Assembly: GCA_021296475.1 (NCBI GenBank)
Contig: JAGWAJ010000010.1
Span: 31,792-89,316 of the forward strand
Length of the DNA stretch: 57,525 bases
Origin: Acidobacteriota bacterium
GTDB lineage: Bacteria > Acidobacteriota > Vicinamibacteria > Vicinamibacterales > UBA8438
Direction: 5' to 3'
Shown here: piece after piece, positions 43,489 to 51,358 of the stretch
How the letters are laid out: each line of letters opens with the position of its first letter
Position numbering within the stretch: position 1 is the first letter of the stretch
Translations under genes and position numbers: made by a program
The notes under the pieces: generated by a model
Seen by the model: the letters and a program-made list of their open reading frames with translations, nothing else
Told to the model about the DNA's origin: nothing
Database searches by the model: none

Positions 43489-43688
43489 GGTGTCTCCTTG
43501 GCTCGCGCCGGCGCGTAGGCGTGTCCGGGCGTCCGGGTGTGCCGATTTGTTGCGGTCGCCCTCGCGGGGCAACCGGGTGTCCGCGCGCAGTCTACCAGAG
43601 GGCGTGGCGCCCGCGGACAACCGGGAATTCGCCGGGTGGTTCCTCGGGTCATCCGAATCGGGATCGGGATGGGGTCGGGATCCAGGGT

Positions 43689-45050
43689 TCAGGGTCGGGC
43701 CGGGGCCGGCGGCGCACTCCCGGGAGTCGCCGCGGGGGCGAGCAGAGCCTCCACCGCGTCGAGCCGGCCGTCGAGGAAATCCGGCTGCCTCAGCTTCAGC
43801 AGGTGCGCGATCAACGGATAGACGTGGACGCTCTCGACCGCCGGCAGTCGCGCGCCTCGTGCAATCCCGGGGCCGGCGGCCAGCAGGATGCCGTGCATCT
43901 CCGGAGCCCGCGGGTCCCAGCCGTGCATGCCGGCGGGATAGTCCGCGACGCGCTGGAGCCTCGCCGCGACGCCCTCGATGCCGCGAACGTCGACCATCAC
44001 TCCCACCTCGGGCACGACGATGACGTCGCCGAGCCGCCGGCTGGCGCGGGCGTGGAGGTGGTCCGGCATCTCCTCGCGCAGGTACGCTCGCGCATACCGC
44101 ACGCTCTCGTTGATCGCGTCCCGGATCGGGCCGCGCCGCGCTCGGTCGGCGACGTGCAGGCTGACGGCCGGCCCCGCCGGGACGGCCCGGATGCCGTCGC
44201 CGGCCGCGGCCGGAGGCAACGACTGCCGGCGCTCCGGTTCCACCGCGGCCATCCCGTGGTCGGACACGACGATGACGGCGACGCGATCGCCGTGGGGAAG
44301 CGCGTCGATGCCGTCGAGCAGCTCTCCGAGGAGGGCGTCGGCACGCTGCACGCTGTCGGCCATCTCCGCAGCCGCCGGACCGAGCCGATGCCCGGCGCTG
44401 TCGACGAGCGAGAAGTACAACGTCGTCAGGTGCGGCCGCGTCTCCGGGGGCCGCGCGAGCCAGTCGAGCACCGAGCGCACCCGATTGCGGTTGGGAGCGC
44501 GGCCGTCGTACGGCCTCCACTCGGTCGGCCGGACGCCGCCGATCGCCGCCTCCGTGCCGGGGAAGAACACCGCCGCCGCCACCAATCCCTGGTTCTCCGC
44601 CGTCACCCAGATCGGCTCCCCGCCCCACCAAGACCCGTCCTGCACGGTGTCCCGGTCGCGGTAGTCGAACTCGGCGTCGCGTTCGGAGTCGTAGAAGCGA
44701 TTGGCGACGATTCCGTGGTGCTCGGGGTAGAGGCCGGTCGCGATCGAGTAGTGCGCGGGGAACGTCAGGGACGGGAAGACCGGGATCAGCGCCGCCTGCG
44801 CTCCCGCCCCGGCCAGGCGGTCGAAGGCCGGCGTGGGGTAGCGGTCGAGGTAGTCGGGCCGGAATCCGTCGAACGAAACCAGCACGACGTACGGCCGGCT
44901 GCCGGCGGCCGGGTCGTTGACACCGCCGGTTCCCCGTTGCGCCGAGCGCGACCCGGCGGCCTCCGGCGCCGGCGCAGCGTCGCCGGCGCTGCCGGCGCAT
45001 GCCGCGGCGACGAGCGCGACGAGCGCGACGAGCGCGAGACGCCCCACCAC
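43689..45050 (-). CDS. ENPP-type phosphodiesterase / alkaline phosphatase family lipoprotein
   Basis: A 453-residue enzyme. GTG 45050 starts a lipoprotein signal (LALVALVALVAAAC, Cys18), part of it coded by GCGACGA tandem units. The catalytic domain has VSFDGFRPDYLDRYPTPAFD (first metal Asp), FPSLTFPAHYSIATGLYPEH with the Thr nucleophile, SLVDSAGHRLGP, VVSDHGMAAVEPERR and AGMHGWDPRAPEMHGILLA with the His ligands. It should hydrolyse nucleotide or phosphodiester bonds outside the cytoplasm. Its start is at the end of repeat F. Confidence 0.88.
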   Translation of the reverse strand: MVGRLALVALVALVAAACAGSAGDAAPAPEAAGSRSAQRGTGGVNDPAAGSRPYVVLVSFDGFRPDYLDRYPTPAFDRLAGAGAQAALIPVFPSLTFPAHYSIATGLYPEHHGIVANRFYDSERDAEFDYRDRDTVQDGSWWGGEPIWVTAENQGLVAAAVFFPGTEAAIGGVRPTEWRPYDGRAPNRNRVRSVLDWLARPPETRPHLTTLYFSLVDSAGHRLGPAAAEMADSVQRADALLGELLDGIDALPHGDRVAVIVVSDHGMAAVEPERRQSLPPAAAGDGIRAVPAGPAVSLHVADRARRGPIRDAINESVRYARAYLREEMPDHLHARASRRLGDVIVVPEVGVMVDVRGIEGVAARLQRVADYPAGMHGWDPRAPEMHGILLAAGPGIARGARLPAVESVHVYPLIAHLLKLRQPDFLDGRLDAVEALLAPAATPGSAPPAPARP

Positions 45051-45135
45051 TAGCCCACCATCCGTCGCCTGACGGCTCCGCCTGGTGCCCAACCGACCCT
45101 CCAGGAGTCCGCGCCGTCCTACGGCGCAGACTCCT
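45050..45135 (-). repeat. Dispersed intergenic hairpin element, copy F
   Basis: On the minus strand: GGAGTCTGCGCCGTAGGACG pairing with GCGCGGACTCC, a near-perfect 14-bp stem, then GGTCGGTTGGGCACCAGGCG, GAGCCGTCAGGCGACGGATG and GTGGGCTAG. The last bases overlap the GTG start of the ENPP-type gene; the element lies between tRNA-His and that gene. Confidence 0.85.
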
Positions 45136-45260
45136 CGCCCGTCAACCCGCCGGCGCACGGCGCGCGGAACGGTCCGGAGAGTCCGGCAACCGCGTCACCG
45201 CCGACGCGCCCTCTCGCCGGCCGAGCCCGCGGCCCGTTCGGCCGTCCGAGGCGGTCGGGG

Positions 45261-45337
45261 TGGGGTGAGTGACGGGGATTGAACCCGCGACCTCCGGAGC
45301 CACAGTCCGGCGCTCTACCAATTGAGCTACACTCACC
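45261..45337 (-). tRNA. tRNA-His (anticodon GTG)
   Basis: A minus-strand cloverleaf with acceptor GTGAGTG/CACTCAC and an extra 5' G (position -1) opposite a C discriminator, the hallmark of tRNA-His. The anticodon loop is CTGTGGC (GTG), the T-arm CGGGTTCAATCCC, and CCA is encoded. Confidence 0.96.
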
Positions 45338-45460
45338 GCATCGCATCGGAACCCCCGATCCTAGCACGCCGCTGCATCGGGAGTTCCACCAGCGGGTGCG
45401 AGCGTGGGTCGCATCGCTCCGGCGGCGCGGAGCGGCGCAAGTCGCAGTAAGGAGCTTCCC

Positions 45461-45838
45461 ATTTCTTCACGAGTCTTCGTCGGAAATCTGCAGTACGAAA
45501 CGTCGGCCCAGGAGCTCGAGACGCTCTTCTCCCAGGTCGGTCAGGTCGTCGAGGTGGTCCTGCCCGTCGACCGCATGACGGATCGCCCCCGCGGCTTCGC
45601 CTTCGTGGAGTTCGGCGACGCATCCGCAGTGGCCGAGGCCATCAACCGCTTCGACGGCACGGAGTTCGGCGGCCGCATGCTGCAGGTCAGCGAGGCCCGC
45701 GAGCGGGCGCCGCGGGCGCCGTTCGGCGGCGGTGACTCCGGCGGAGGCGGCGGATGGACGGACGACCGGCCCTCGCGCAAGCCCGCGCGCCCCAAGGGCA
45801 GCCGCCGGGGCGTTCGGGCCCGCAAGCGCGGGTTCTGA
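45461..45838 (+). CDS. RRM-type RNA-binding protein, apparent ATT start
   Basis: A 125-residue protein with one RRM: RNP2 RVFVGNLQ and RNP1 RGFAFVEF, then INRFDGTEFGGRMLQVSEAR. A Gly-rich and strongly basic tail (KPARPKGSRRGVRARKRGF) ends it. In the family the chain starts MSSR or close to it. Here that position is ATT 45461, with AAGGAG exactly 6 nt upstream and no ATG/GTG/TTG in frame except a distant GTG at 45404. An ATT start is rare; in infC it serves feedback control. A one-base error in ATG is the main alternative. Confidence 0.85.
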   Translation: MSSRVFVGNLQYETSAQELETLFSQVGQVVEVVLPVDRMTDRPRGFAFVEFGDASAVAEAINRFDGTEFGGRMLQVSEARERAPRAPFGGGDSGGGGGWTDDRPSRKPARPKGSRRGVRARKRGF

Positions 45839-45921
45839 CCGGTCCGCGCGTCTCGGCTCGGGCGGGCCGGCGATTGGCCGGCCGGTCCGCATCCGCCCCT
45901 GCGACCCGCTAAGATCAGGGC

Positions 45922-47253
45922 ATGGCGTCCGAGGTCAGCGAGCCTGTCGACGCGCCCGATCGGCCCTCGGTCCGGGCCAACGCGGATTCCCTCCAGGTCG
46001 CGCGGGCGATGATCGAGACGCACCGGGTCGCGCGCGAAGCGGGCGAGGCGGGCGACGCACGGTCCGTCCTCGACGGCATCCTCGACGGCATCGCGCCGCT
46101 CGTCGAGCACGACGCGGCCGGCATTCACGTCGTCGGGCGCCGGAGCGGTCTCGTCCGGCACAGCCGCACCCGGGGATGCGCAAGCCCCTCCCCAGATGGC
46201 CACGCGCCGTTCGAGGCGCGCGGCGTCATCGGCGAGGTGCTGGCCTCCGGGAAGACCGTCTCGGTGACCGACGCTGCGGCGTCGGATTGCCGGCCGTGCG
46301 CGCAGTCGCGCCTGGTGGTGCCGGTGATCGGGCCGCGCGATCGGGTCCTCGGCGTGCTCGACGTCCGCTCCGACCGGCCCGGTGGCTACGACGAGCCGGC
46401 GACGGCGCTGCTCGAGGTCTATGCCTCCGCGGTCGCCGCGGCCATCGAGACGGCGCGCCTCCAGGCCGACATGGTCGTCAAGCGGCGCCTCGACAGCGAC
46501 CTGGCGCTGGCCCGCGCCGTGATGGCCGACCTGCTGCCGCACAACGCGCCGTCGCTGGCCGGTTTCGACATCGCCGGGGCGCACCGGGCGTCGCTGGCGG
46601 TCGGCGGCGACTACTACGAGTTCATCCCCCTGGGCGAGGATCGCTGGGGCGTCGTGATCGCCGACGTGGTGGGGAAGGGCCTCCCCGCCGCTCTGCTCGT
46701 CGCCGCGACGCGGGCGTCCATCTGGGCGCTGGTGGGGCACGACCTGGCGGTGCGCACGGTCCTGCGGCGAGCCAACCGCTTCTTCCACGAGTCGGCGGAG
46801 GACGGGCGCTACGTGACGCTCTTCTACATGGTGCTGGACGTTCCGGCCCGCCGGCTCCTCTACGTCAACGCTGGGCACGTGCCGCCGGTGCTGCTCCGTG
46901 CGGACGGGGCCGTCGAGCTCTTCGATGAGGGCGGAGTGCCGCTGGGTCTCTTCGGCGCCCCGCGCTACACCGAGGGGCACGCGGCGCTCGGGGACGGCGA
47001 CGTGATGGCGCTCTACACGGACGGGATCGTCGAGTCGATGGACGCGGACGGGGAGGAGTACGGGCGCGAACGGCTGATCGGCGTCCTGCGCCGGACCCGG
47101 GAGGCGAGCGCCACCGAGATCTGCAACGCCATCGCCCAGGACGTGCGCGGCTTCGACGCCGGCGTCTCGCCCGACGACCGGACGCTGCTGGTCGTCAAGG
47201 CGACCGGCCCGGAGCGCACCCGACTCGGAATCGACCAGGACGCTTCCGCGTAG
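45922..47253 (+). CDS. GAF-PP2C (SpoIIE-type) phosphatase
   Basis: A 443-residue cytosolic protein: GAF domain (~25-185, VLDGIAPLVEHDAAGIHVVG region to GGYDEPATALLEVYASAVAA) and SpoIIE-type PP2C domain (~195-430). The metal motifs VGGDYYEF, VVIADVVGKGLPAAL and YTDGIVESMD are present, and NRFFHESAEDGRYVTLFYMV follows. It should dephosphorylate a STAS protein in a partner-switching pathway, here with a small-ligand GAF input. No kinase or STAS gene is adjacent, so its partner may be elsewhere, for example at 6.7-7.6 kb. Confidence 0.88.
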   Translation: MASEVSEPVDAPDRPSVRANADSLQVARAMIETHRVAREAGEAGDARSVLDGILDGIAPLVEHDAAGIHVVGRRSGLVRHSRTRGCASPSPDGHAPFEARGVIGEVLASGKTVSVTDAAASDCRPCAQSRLVVPVIGPRDRVLGVLDVRSDRPGGYDEPATALLEVYASAVAAAIETARLQADMVVKRRLDSDLALARAVMADLLPHNAPSLAGFDIAGAHRASLAVGGDYYEFIPLGEDRWGVVIADVVGKGLPAALLVAATRASIWALVGHDLAVRTVLRRANRFFHESAEDGRYVTLFYMVLDVPARRLLYVNAGHVPPVLLRADGAVELFDEGGVPLGLFGAPRYTEGHAALGDGDVMALYTDGIVESMDADGEEYGRERLIGVLRRTREASATEICNAIAQDVRGFDAGVSPDDRTLLVVKATGPERTRLGIDQDASA

Positions 47254-47365
47254 GGAGGAATCTCGCCCGGCCGGGGGGACGCCGACGCGGCGCGCCCGCT
47301 GCGCGGGTTGCCGTCGCGTCGGGAGAAGTGCGTCCCAAGGTCACCGGAAATTTCACGGCAACCCT

Positions 47366-47399
47366 GCCAGGAGTCTGCACCGTTCTACGGCGCACACTT
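47366..47399 (-). repeat. Dispersed intergenic hairpin element, partial copy G
   Basis: Directly after the leftward DUF3500 stop codon: AAGTGTGCGCCGT-AGA-ACGGTGCAGACTCC. The stem is close to that of copy E. The following GGGTTGCCG bears little of the second module, so only the hairpin part is kept. It lies between two convergent genes and could end transcription of DUF3500. Confidence 0.65.
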
Positions 47400-48458
47400 C
47401 TAGTCGGCGTTGGCCGCACCGCGCGCGCTGTGCGGGAACTGGCGGTAGTGCGCTGCCAGCGCGTCGCGGCCGAAGTCTCCGTCGAAGTCGCGCCACACGC
47501 TGTGGACGTGGTTCGCGCCGTTCTGCACGTTGTCGTACTCGATGAGGAACGTCGGTCCCTGCACGCGGTAGTAGTGCGGCTCGCCGTCCTCGAGGCTTCC
47601 CATCCAGGCGAAGCGGATGCCGTCGAGGCCGGCCTTCTTCACCTTGGCGAGACGCTCGGCCGCAATCGCGGCCGGCTGCGCGTCGGCATACTCCTCGATC
47701 AGCGCCCAGAGGATGTCCTGCTGGCCGCGATTGAGATCGCCGTAGGCGACGCCCCGGTTCTCCTGGATCGCGGCCTTGCGGTCGGAGGTGGTCAGGATGT
47801 CGCGCGGCGCTTCGTCGGAGATGATCGCCGCCCGACGGTGCGCGTCGGTCATCGAGGCAAGCAGGCTGCGGGGCAGGATGTCCTCCAGCACCAGGACCCG
47901 CTCGCCGGCGCGGCTGCCCTCGCGCACGTGGGCCGGGTTGGTCCCGAAGAACTGCGGTGTGCTGGAGCTGAGCGTCCCGCCGTTGACGGTCCAGTTCTGC
48001 GAGATGTGGTGGCCCTCGTAGCGCCAGCCCCAGGTCCCGTCCGCGGTCGGCTCGCCGAAGATCATGACGAAGTAGAGCTCGGTGTCGCGCATGGCGCGCC
48101 CCTCGCGGTCGTACAGGATCTGCTCGAGGTGCCGGATGCGCTCCGCCTTGTCGTAGCCCTCGGCGCTCAGGCTGGCCTCGAGGAGGGCCAGGGCCGCGGT
48201 CTTCTGGGCCTTGGTCATCGTCTTGAGGGCGACGCCCTTGCGCTCGCGCGGAATGTAGTGCCAGTCGAAGCGATCGTCGCTGTTGAAGGCGAACATCACC
48301 GCCGAGCGCTGATCGGGGGTCAGCGTGTCGAGGAACGCCTGCGCGGACTCGCTCATCGCCGCGACGTGATCCTCGTTCTGGAGCATGCTCACCGCACCCG
48401 CGGTCACGATGGCGAGCGCGACGAACACGATCGGCACAAGGCGCGCCGTCATTCTCAT
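47400..48458 (-). CDS. DUF3500 family secreted protein
   Basis: A 352-residue protein with a signal segment (LVPIVFVALAIVTAGAVS, ~5-24) and a DUF3500 domain: AFLDTLTPDQRSAVMFAFNS, RFDWHYIPRERKGVALKTM, WGWRYEGHHISQNWTVNGG, TPQFFGTNPAHVREG and a terminal NHVHSVWRDFDGDFGRD. Function is unknown; the family is common in acidobacteria and planctomycetes. ATG 48458 has a GGAGG site 5-6 nt upstream. A 19-bp tandem repeat lies at -16 to -73. Confidence 0.9.
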   Translation of the reverse strand: MRMTARLVPIVFVALAIVTAGAVSMLQNEDHVAAMSESAQAFLDTLTPDQRSAVMFAFNSDDRFDWHYIPRERKGVALKTMTKAQKTAALALLEASLSAEGYDKAERIRHLEQILYDREGRAMRDTELYFVMIFGEPTADGTWGWRYEGHHISQNWTVNGGTLSSSTPQFFGTNPAHVREGSRAGERVLVLEDILPRSLLASMTDAHRRAAIISDEAPRDILTTSDRKAAIQENRGVAYGDLNRGQQDILWALIEEYADAQPAAIAAERLAKVKKAGLDGIRFAWMGSLEDGEPHYYRVQGPTFLIEYDNVQNGANHVHSVWRDFDGDFGRDALAAHYRQFPHSARGAANAD

Positions 48459-48474
48459 GGATGCCTCCACATCT

Positions 48475-48531
48475 CTTGCCTGCGGATCCGGATCTTGCCC
48501 GCGGATCCGGATCTTGTCTGCGGATCCGACC
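48475..48531. repeat. Three 19-bp tandem repeats upstream of the DUF3500 gene
   Basis: Units 48475-48493, 48494-48512 and 48513-48531 read CTTGCCTGCGGATCCGGAT with one to four changes. Each contains GGATCC, so they are partly palindromic. They lie 17 bp upstream of the leftward start codon, where operator or transcript-start sites would be. Between 48532 and the rightward DUF1592 start at 48746 nothing else is recognised. Confidence 0.7.
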
Positions 48532-48745
48532 TCGCGCGGCTGCACCGGGCACCACACCCGGCCCGGCGCGGGCCGCATCTCGCGTGGGGCGAGCCTACAA
48601 CCGGCCGGAGGGGGCGTCAAGGCGGCTGCTGCGCCCCGGGGCGCGCGCTCGGCACGTCGAGTCGACTACAATGCGGCCATCGCTTTCTCGCGTCGTCGGG
48701 GTGCGCGCGGCAGGCCGGGCGGGGCCGGTTGCTCGGGTGGGCAGC

Positions 48746-51241
48746 ATGACCAGACGAAGGACGCAGGCATCGGGTGCGGGATGCGTCGCGGCGCTCACGG
48801 TGCTCCTGAACGTTGCGCCGCCGGCGGCACAGGAGCCGGCTGCACAGGCACCGGCGGCGCGGGAGCCGGCTGCACAGGCACCGGCGGCGCAGGCGGCAGG
48901 GGCCGCGCCGGCGGCGCAGGTGCCCGGGGATCCGCCGCACGGAGCGCTGATCGACCGCTACTGCGTGACGTGCCACAACGAGCGGCTGCGGACCGCGGGG
49001 GTCGTGCTCGAGGGGCTCGACGTCTCGAACGTCGCTCCCGGCGCGGCAACCTGGGAGCGGGTGCTGCGCAAGCTCCGCGGTCGGGAGATGCCGCCCGCGG
49101 GCCGGCCGAGGCCGAACGAGGCGGAGTACGACGCCCTCGCGGCGGATCTCACGACGGCCCTCGATCGAGCCGCCCGCAGCAGGCCGAATCCCGGCCGCGG
49201 TGCGCTGCACCGGCTGAACCGGACCGAGTACGCCAACGTCATCCGCGATCTGCTGACGCTCGAAGTGGACGTGGCGCGCTTCCTGCCGCCGGACGACTCC
49301 AGCTACGGCTTCGACAACATCGCCGACGTGCTGCGCGTCTCGCCCCTGCTGCTGGAGCAGTACCTGTCGGCGGCTCGGGTCATCAGCCGCGCGGCCGTCG
49401 GTAGCCCGACCGTGCGTGCGGCGACCGACACCTATCGGACCGCGCCCGACCACACGCAGGACTATCCCCTCGACGGCCTGCCGTTCGGGACCCGCGGCGG
49501 TCTCGCGGCGCGGCACTACTTCCCTCTCGACGCGGAGTACGAGATCCGCGGCTTCCTGAAGCGGACGGCGCAAACCGGAATCCGCGGGCTCGGCGAGGCT
49601 CACGACGTCGAGATCGCCATCGATGGGGTGCGCGCAGGGCTGTTCCGCGTCGGCGGTCCCGACTTCTACGACCAGATCGGCGACATCCAAACGGTGGTCG
49701 GGGTGACGAAGGCGTTCACCGCGGACGAGGTGCTGCGCGTCCGCGTCCCGGTCGCGGCCGGGTTCCACGAGGTGAGCGTCGCGTTTCTCAAGCAGCCGTC
49801 GGTGCTGGCCGAGGAGCTCGACCGGCCGTTCCTGGCGAGCTATCGCGCGGATCCGGTCGATGGGCTGCCGCACGTGGACCGGCTGACGGTGGGCGGCCCC
49901 TACGGACCGGCGGGGCCGGGCGAGACCCCCAGCCGCGAGCGCATCTTCACCTGCCGGCCGGCCGGGGACGATCCGGCCGAGGCGCGCGCGTGCGCGGCGT
50001 CCATCCTCGAGACGCTGGCCCGCCGGGCGTTCCGCCGCCCCGTCTTCGCGGCGGACCTCGACGTGCTGCTGCCGTTCTACGACGCGGGACGCGCCGAGGG
50101 CGGCTTCGAGACGGGTATCGAGACGGCTCTGCGCCGCGTCCTCGTCGATCCGGAATTCATCTTCCGCGCGGAGCGCGACCCGGACGATGTAGCGCCGGAC
50201 ACGGCGTTCCCGCTGACCGACCTGGAGCTGGCGTCTCGCCTGTCGTTCTTCCTCTGGAGCAGCATCCCGGACGACGAGCTGCTCGAGGTCGCCGAGCGGG
50301 GAGACCTCACCGAGCCCGGCGAGCTGCAGCGGCAGGTGCGCCGCATGCTCGCCGACCCGCGTTCCGCTGCCCTCGTCGACAACTTCGCGGTCCAGTGGCT
50401 GCTGGTGCGGAACCTCGGCGCGGCGCGTCCCACGCCGTCCGAGTTCCCGGACTTCGACGACAACCTGCGCCAGGCGTTCGCGCGGGAGACGGCGCTCTTC
50501 GTCGAGAGCGTCGTCCGCGAGGACCGGAGCGTCATCGACCTCCTCGACGCCGACTACACCTTCCTCAACGAGCGGCTGGCCCGCCACTACGGCATCCCGA
50601 ACGTGTACGGCGACCGCTTCCGGCGGGTCGCGGTGACCGACGAGAACCGGCGCGGCCTGCTCGGGCACGGCAGCGTGCTGACGGTCACCTCCTATCCCAA
50701 CCGCACGTCGCCGGTGCTCCGGGGCAAGTGGGTGCTCGACAACATCCTGGGGGCGCCGCCGCCCCCGCCGCCGCCGGACGTGCCCGATCTCGAGGAGAAC
50801 CCGGTGGGCGAGGTGCTGGCGATGCGCGAGCGGATGGCGCATCACCGCCGGAACGCGATCTGCGCGAGCTGCCACGTCCGGATGGACCCGCTGGGGCTGG
50901 CCCTGGAGAACTTCGACGCGACCGGTCGTTGGCGGACCGCCGAAGGCGGGAACCCCATCGACGCGTCGGCGGAGCTCGACGACGGGACGTCGTTCACCGG
51001 TGCGGCCGGGCTGCGCGACCTGCTGCTGCGGCGCCCCGAGCAGTTCGCGGAGACGGTGACCGCGAAGCTCCTCACGTTCGCGCTCGGCCGTGCCCCGGCG
51101 ATTCGCGGGATTCTGCGCCGGGCCGAGCCGGCCGGGTACGCCTTCTCGTCGCTCATCGAGGGCATCGTCGAGAGCGTCCCGTTCCGGATGCGCCGCTCTG
51201 CGGCCGAGGCGACGCCGGCGGTGGCGGACGCCGGCTCGTAG
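48746..51241 (+). CDS. DUF1592/DUF1588 planctomycete-type cytochrome c protein
   Basis: An 831-residue secreted protein. After a signal peptide and a Pro/Ala/Gln linker (two 30-bp tandem units) come a haem c site (LIDRYCVTCHNERLRTAGVV), DUF1587 (RLNRTEYANVIRDLLTLEVD), DUF1592 (around LSFFLWSSIPDDELLEVAER), DUF1588 (SYPNRTSPVLRGKWVLDNIL then ICASCHVRMDPLGLALENFD) and DUF1585 at the C-terminus (FALGRAPAIRGILR). The second CASCH may bind a second haem. ATG 48746 is chosen over 48671. Such proteins pair with DUF1552 proteins, as here. Confidence 0.9.
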   Translation: MTRRRTQASGAGCVAALTVLLNVAPPAAQEPAAQAPAAREPAAQAPAAQAAGAAPAAQVPGDPPHGALIDRYCVTCHNERLRTAGVVLEGLDVSNVAPGAATWERVLRKLRGREMPPAGRPRPNEAEYDALAADLTTALDRAARSRPNPGRGALHRLNRTEYANVIRDLLTLEVDVARFLPPDDSSYGFDNIADVLRVSPLLLEQYLSAARVISRAAVGSPTVRAATDTYRTAPDHTQDYPLDGLPFGTRGGLAARHYFPLDAEYEIRGFLKRTAQTGIRGLGEAHDVEIAIDGVRAGLFRVGGPDFYDQIGDIQTVVGVTKAFTADEVLRVRVPVAAGFHEVSVAFLKQPSVLAEELDRPFLASYRADPVDGLPHVDRLTVGGPYGPAGPGETPSRERIFTCRPAGDDPAEARACAASILETLARRAFRRPVFAADLDVLLPFYDAGRAEGGFETGIETALRRVLVDPEFIFRAERDPDDVAPDTAFPLTDLELASRLSFFLWSSIPDDELLEVAERGDLTEPGELQRQVRRMLADPRSAALVDNFAVQWLLVRNLGAARPTPSEFPDFDDNLRQAFARETALFVESVVREDRSVIDLLDADYTFLNERLARHYGIPNVYGDRFRRVAVTDENRRGLLGHGSVLTVTSYPNRTSPVLRGKWVLDNILGAPPPPPPPDVPDLEENPVGEVLAMRERMAHHRRNAICASCHVRMDPLGLALENFDATGRWRTAEGGNPIDASAELDDGTSFTGAAGLRDLLLRRPEQFAETVTAKLLTFALGRAPAIRGILRRAEPAGYAFSSLIEGIVESVPFRMRRSAAEATPAVADAGS

Positions 51242-51300
51242 GCGCGCCCTGAACGGGCGCGTTGCGCGTTGCGAGTTTCGCTGGCGCGAGACTCCTCCCC
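51242..51300 (+). terminator. Second-family hairpin element after the DUF1592 stop
   Basis: Directly after TAG: CGCGCCC-TGAA-CGGGCGCG stem, then GTTGCG and GAGTTTCGCTGGCGCGAGAC TCCTCC. The same order of parts follows the ankyrin-gene stop at 54308, so this is a repeat and not a chance stem. Probable terminator or small intergenic element. Confidence 0.6.
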
Positions 51301-51358
51301 GCAGAATCGCGGTGAGCTTGTCGGGCGACCACGAACTGTAGCCAGGAGACCGAGAGCC

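Noticed and set aside
48830-48920. Tandem GC-rich repeats as a regulatory element
   Set aside because: They lie inside the DUF1592 reading frame and code for a Pro/Ala/Gln linker after the signal peptide.
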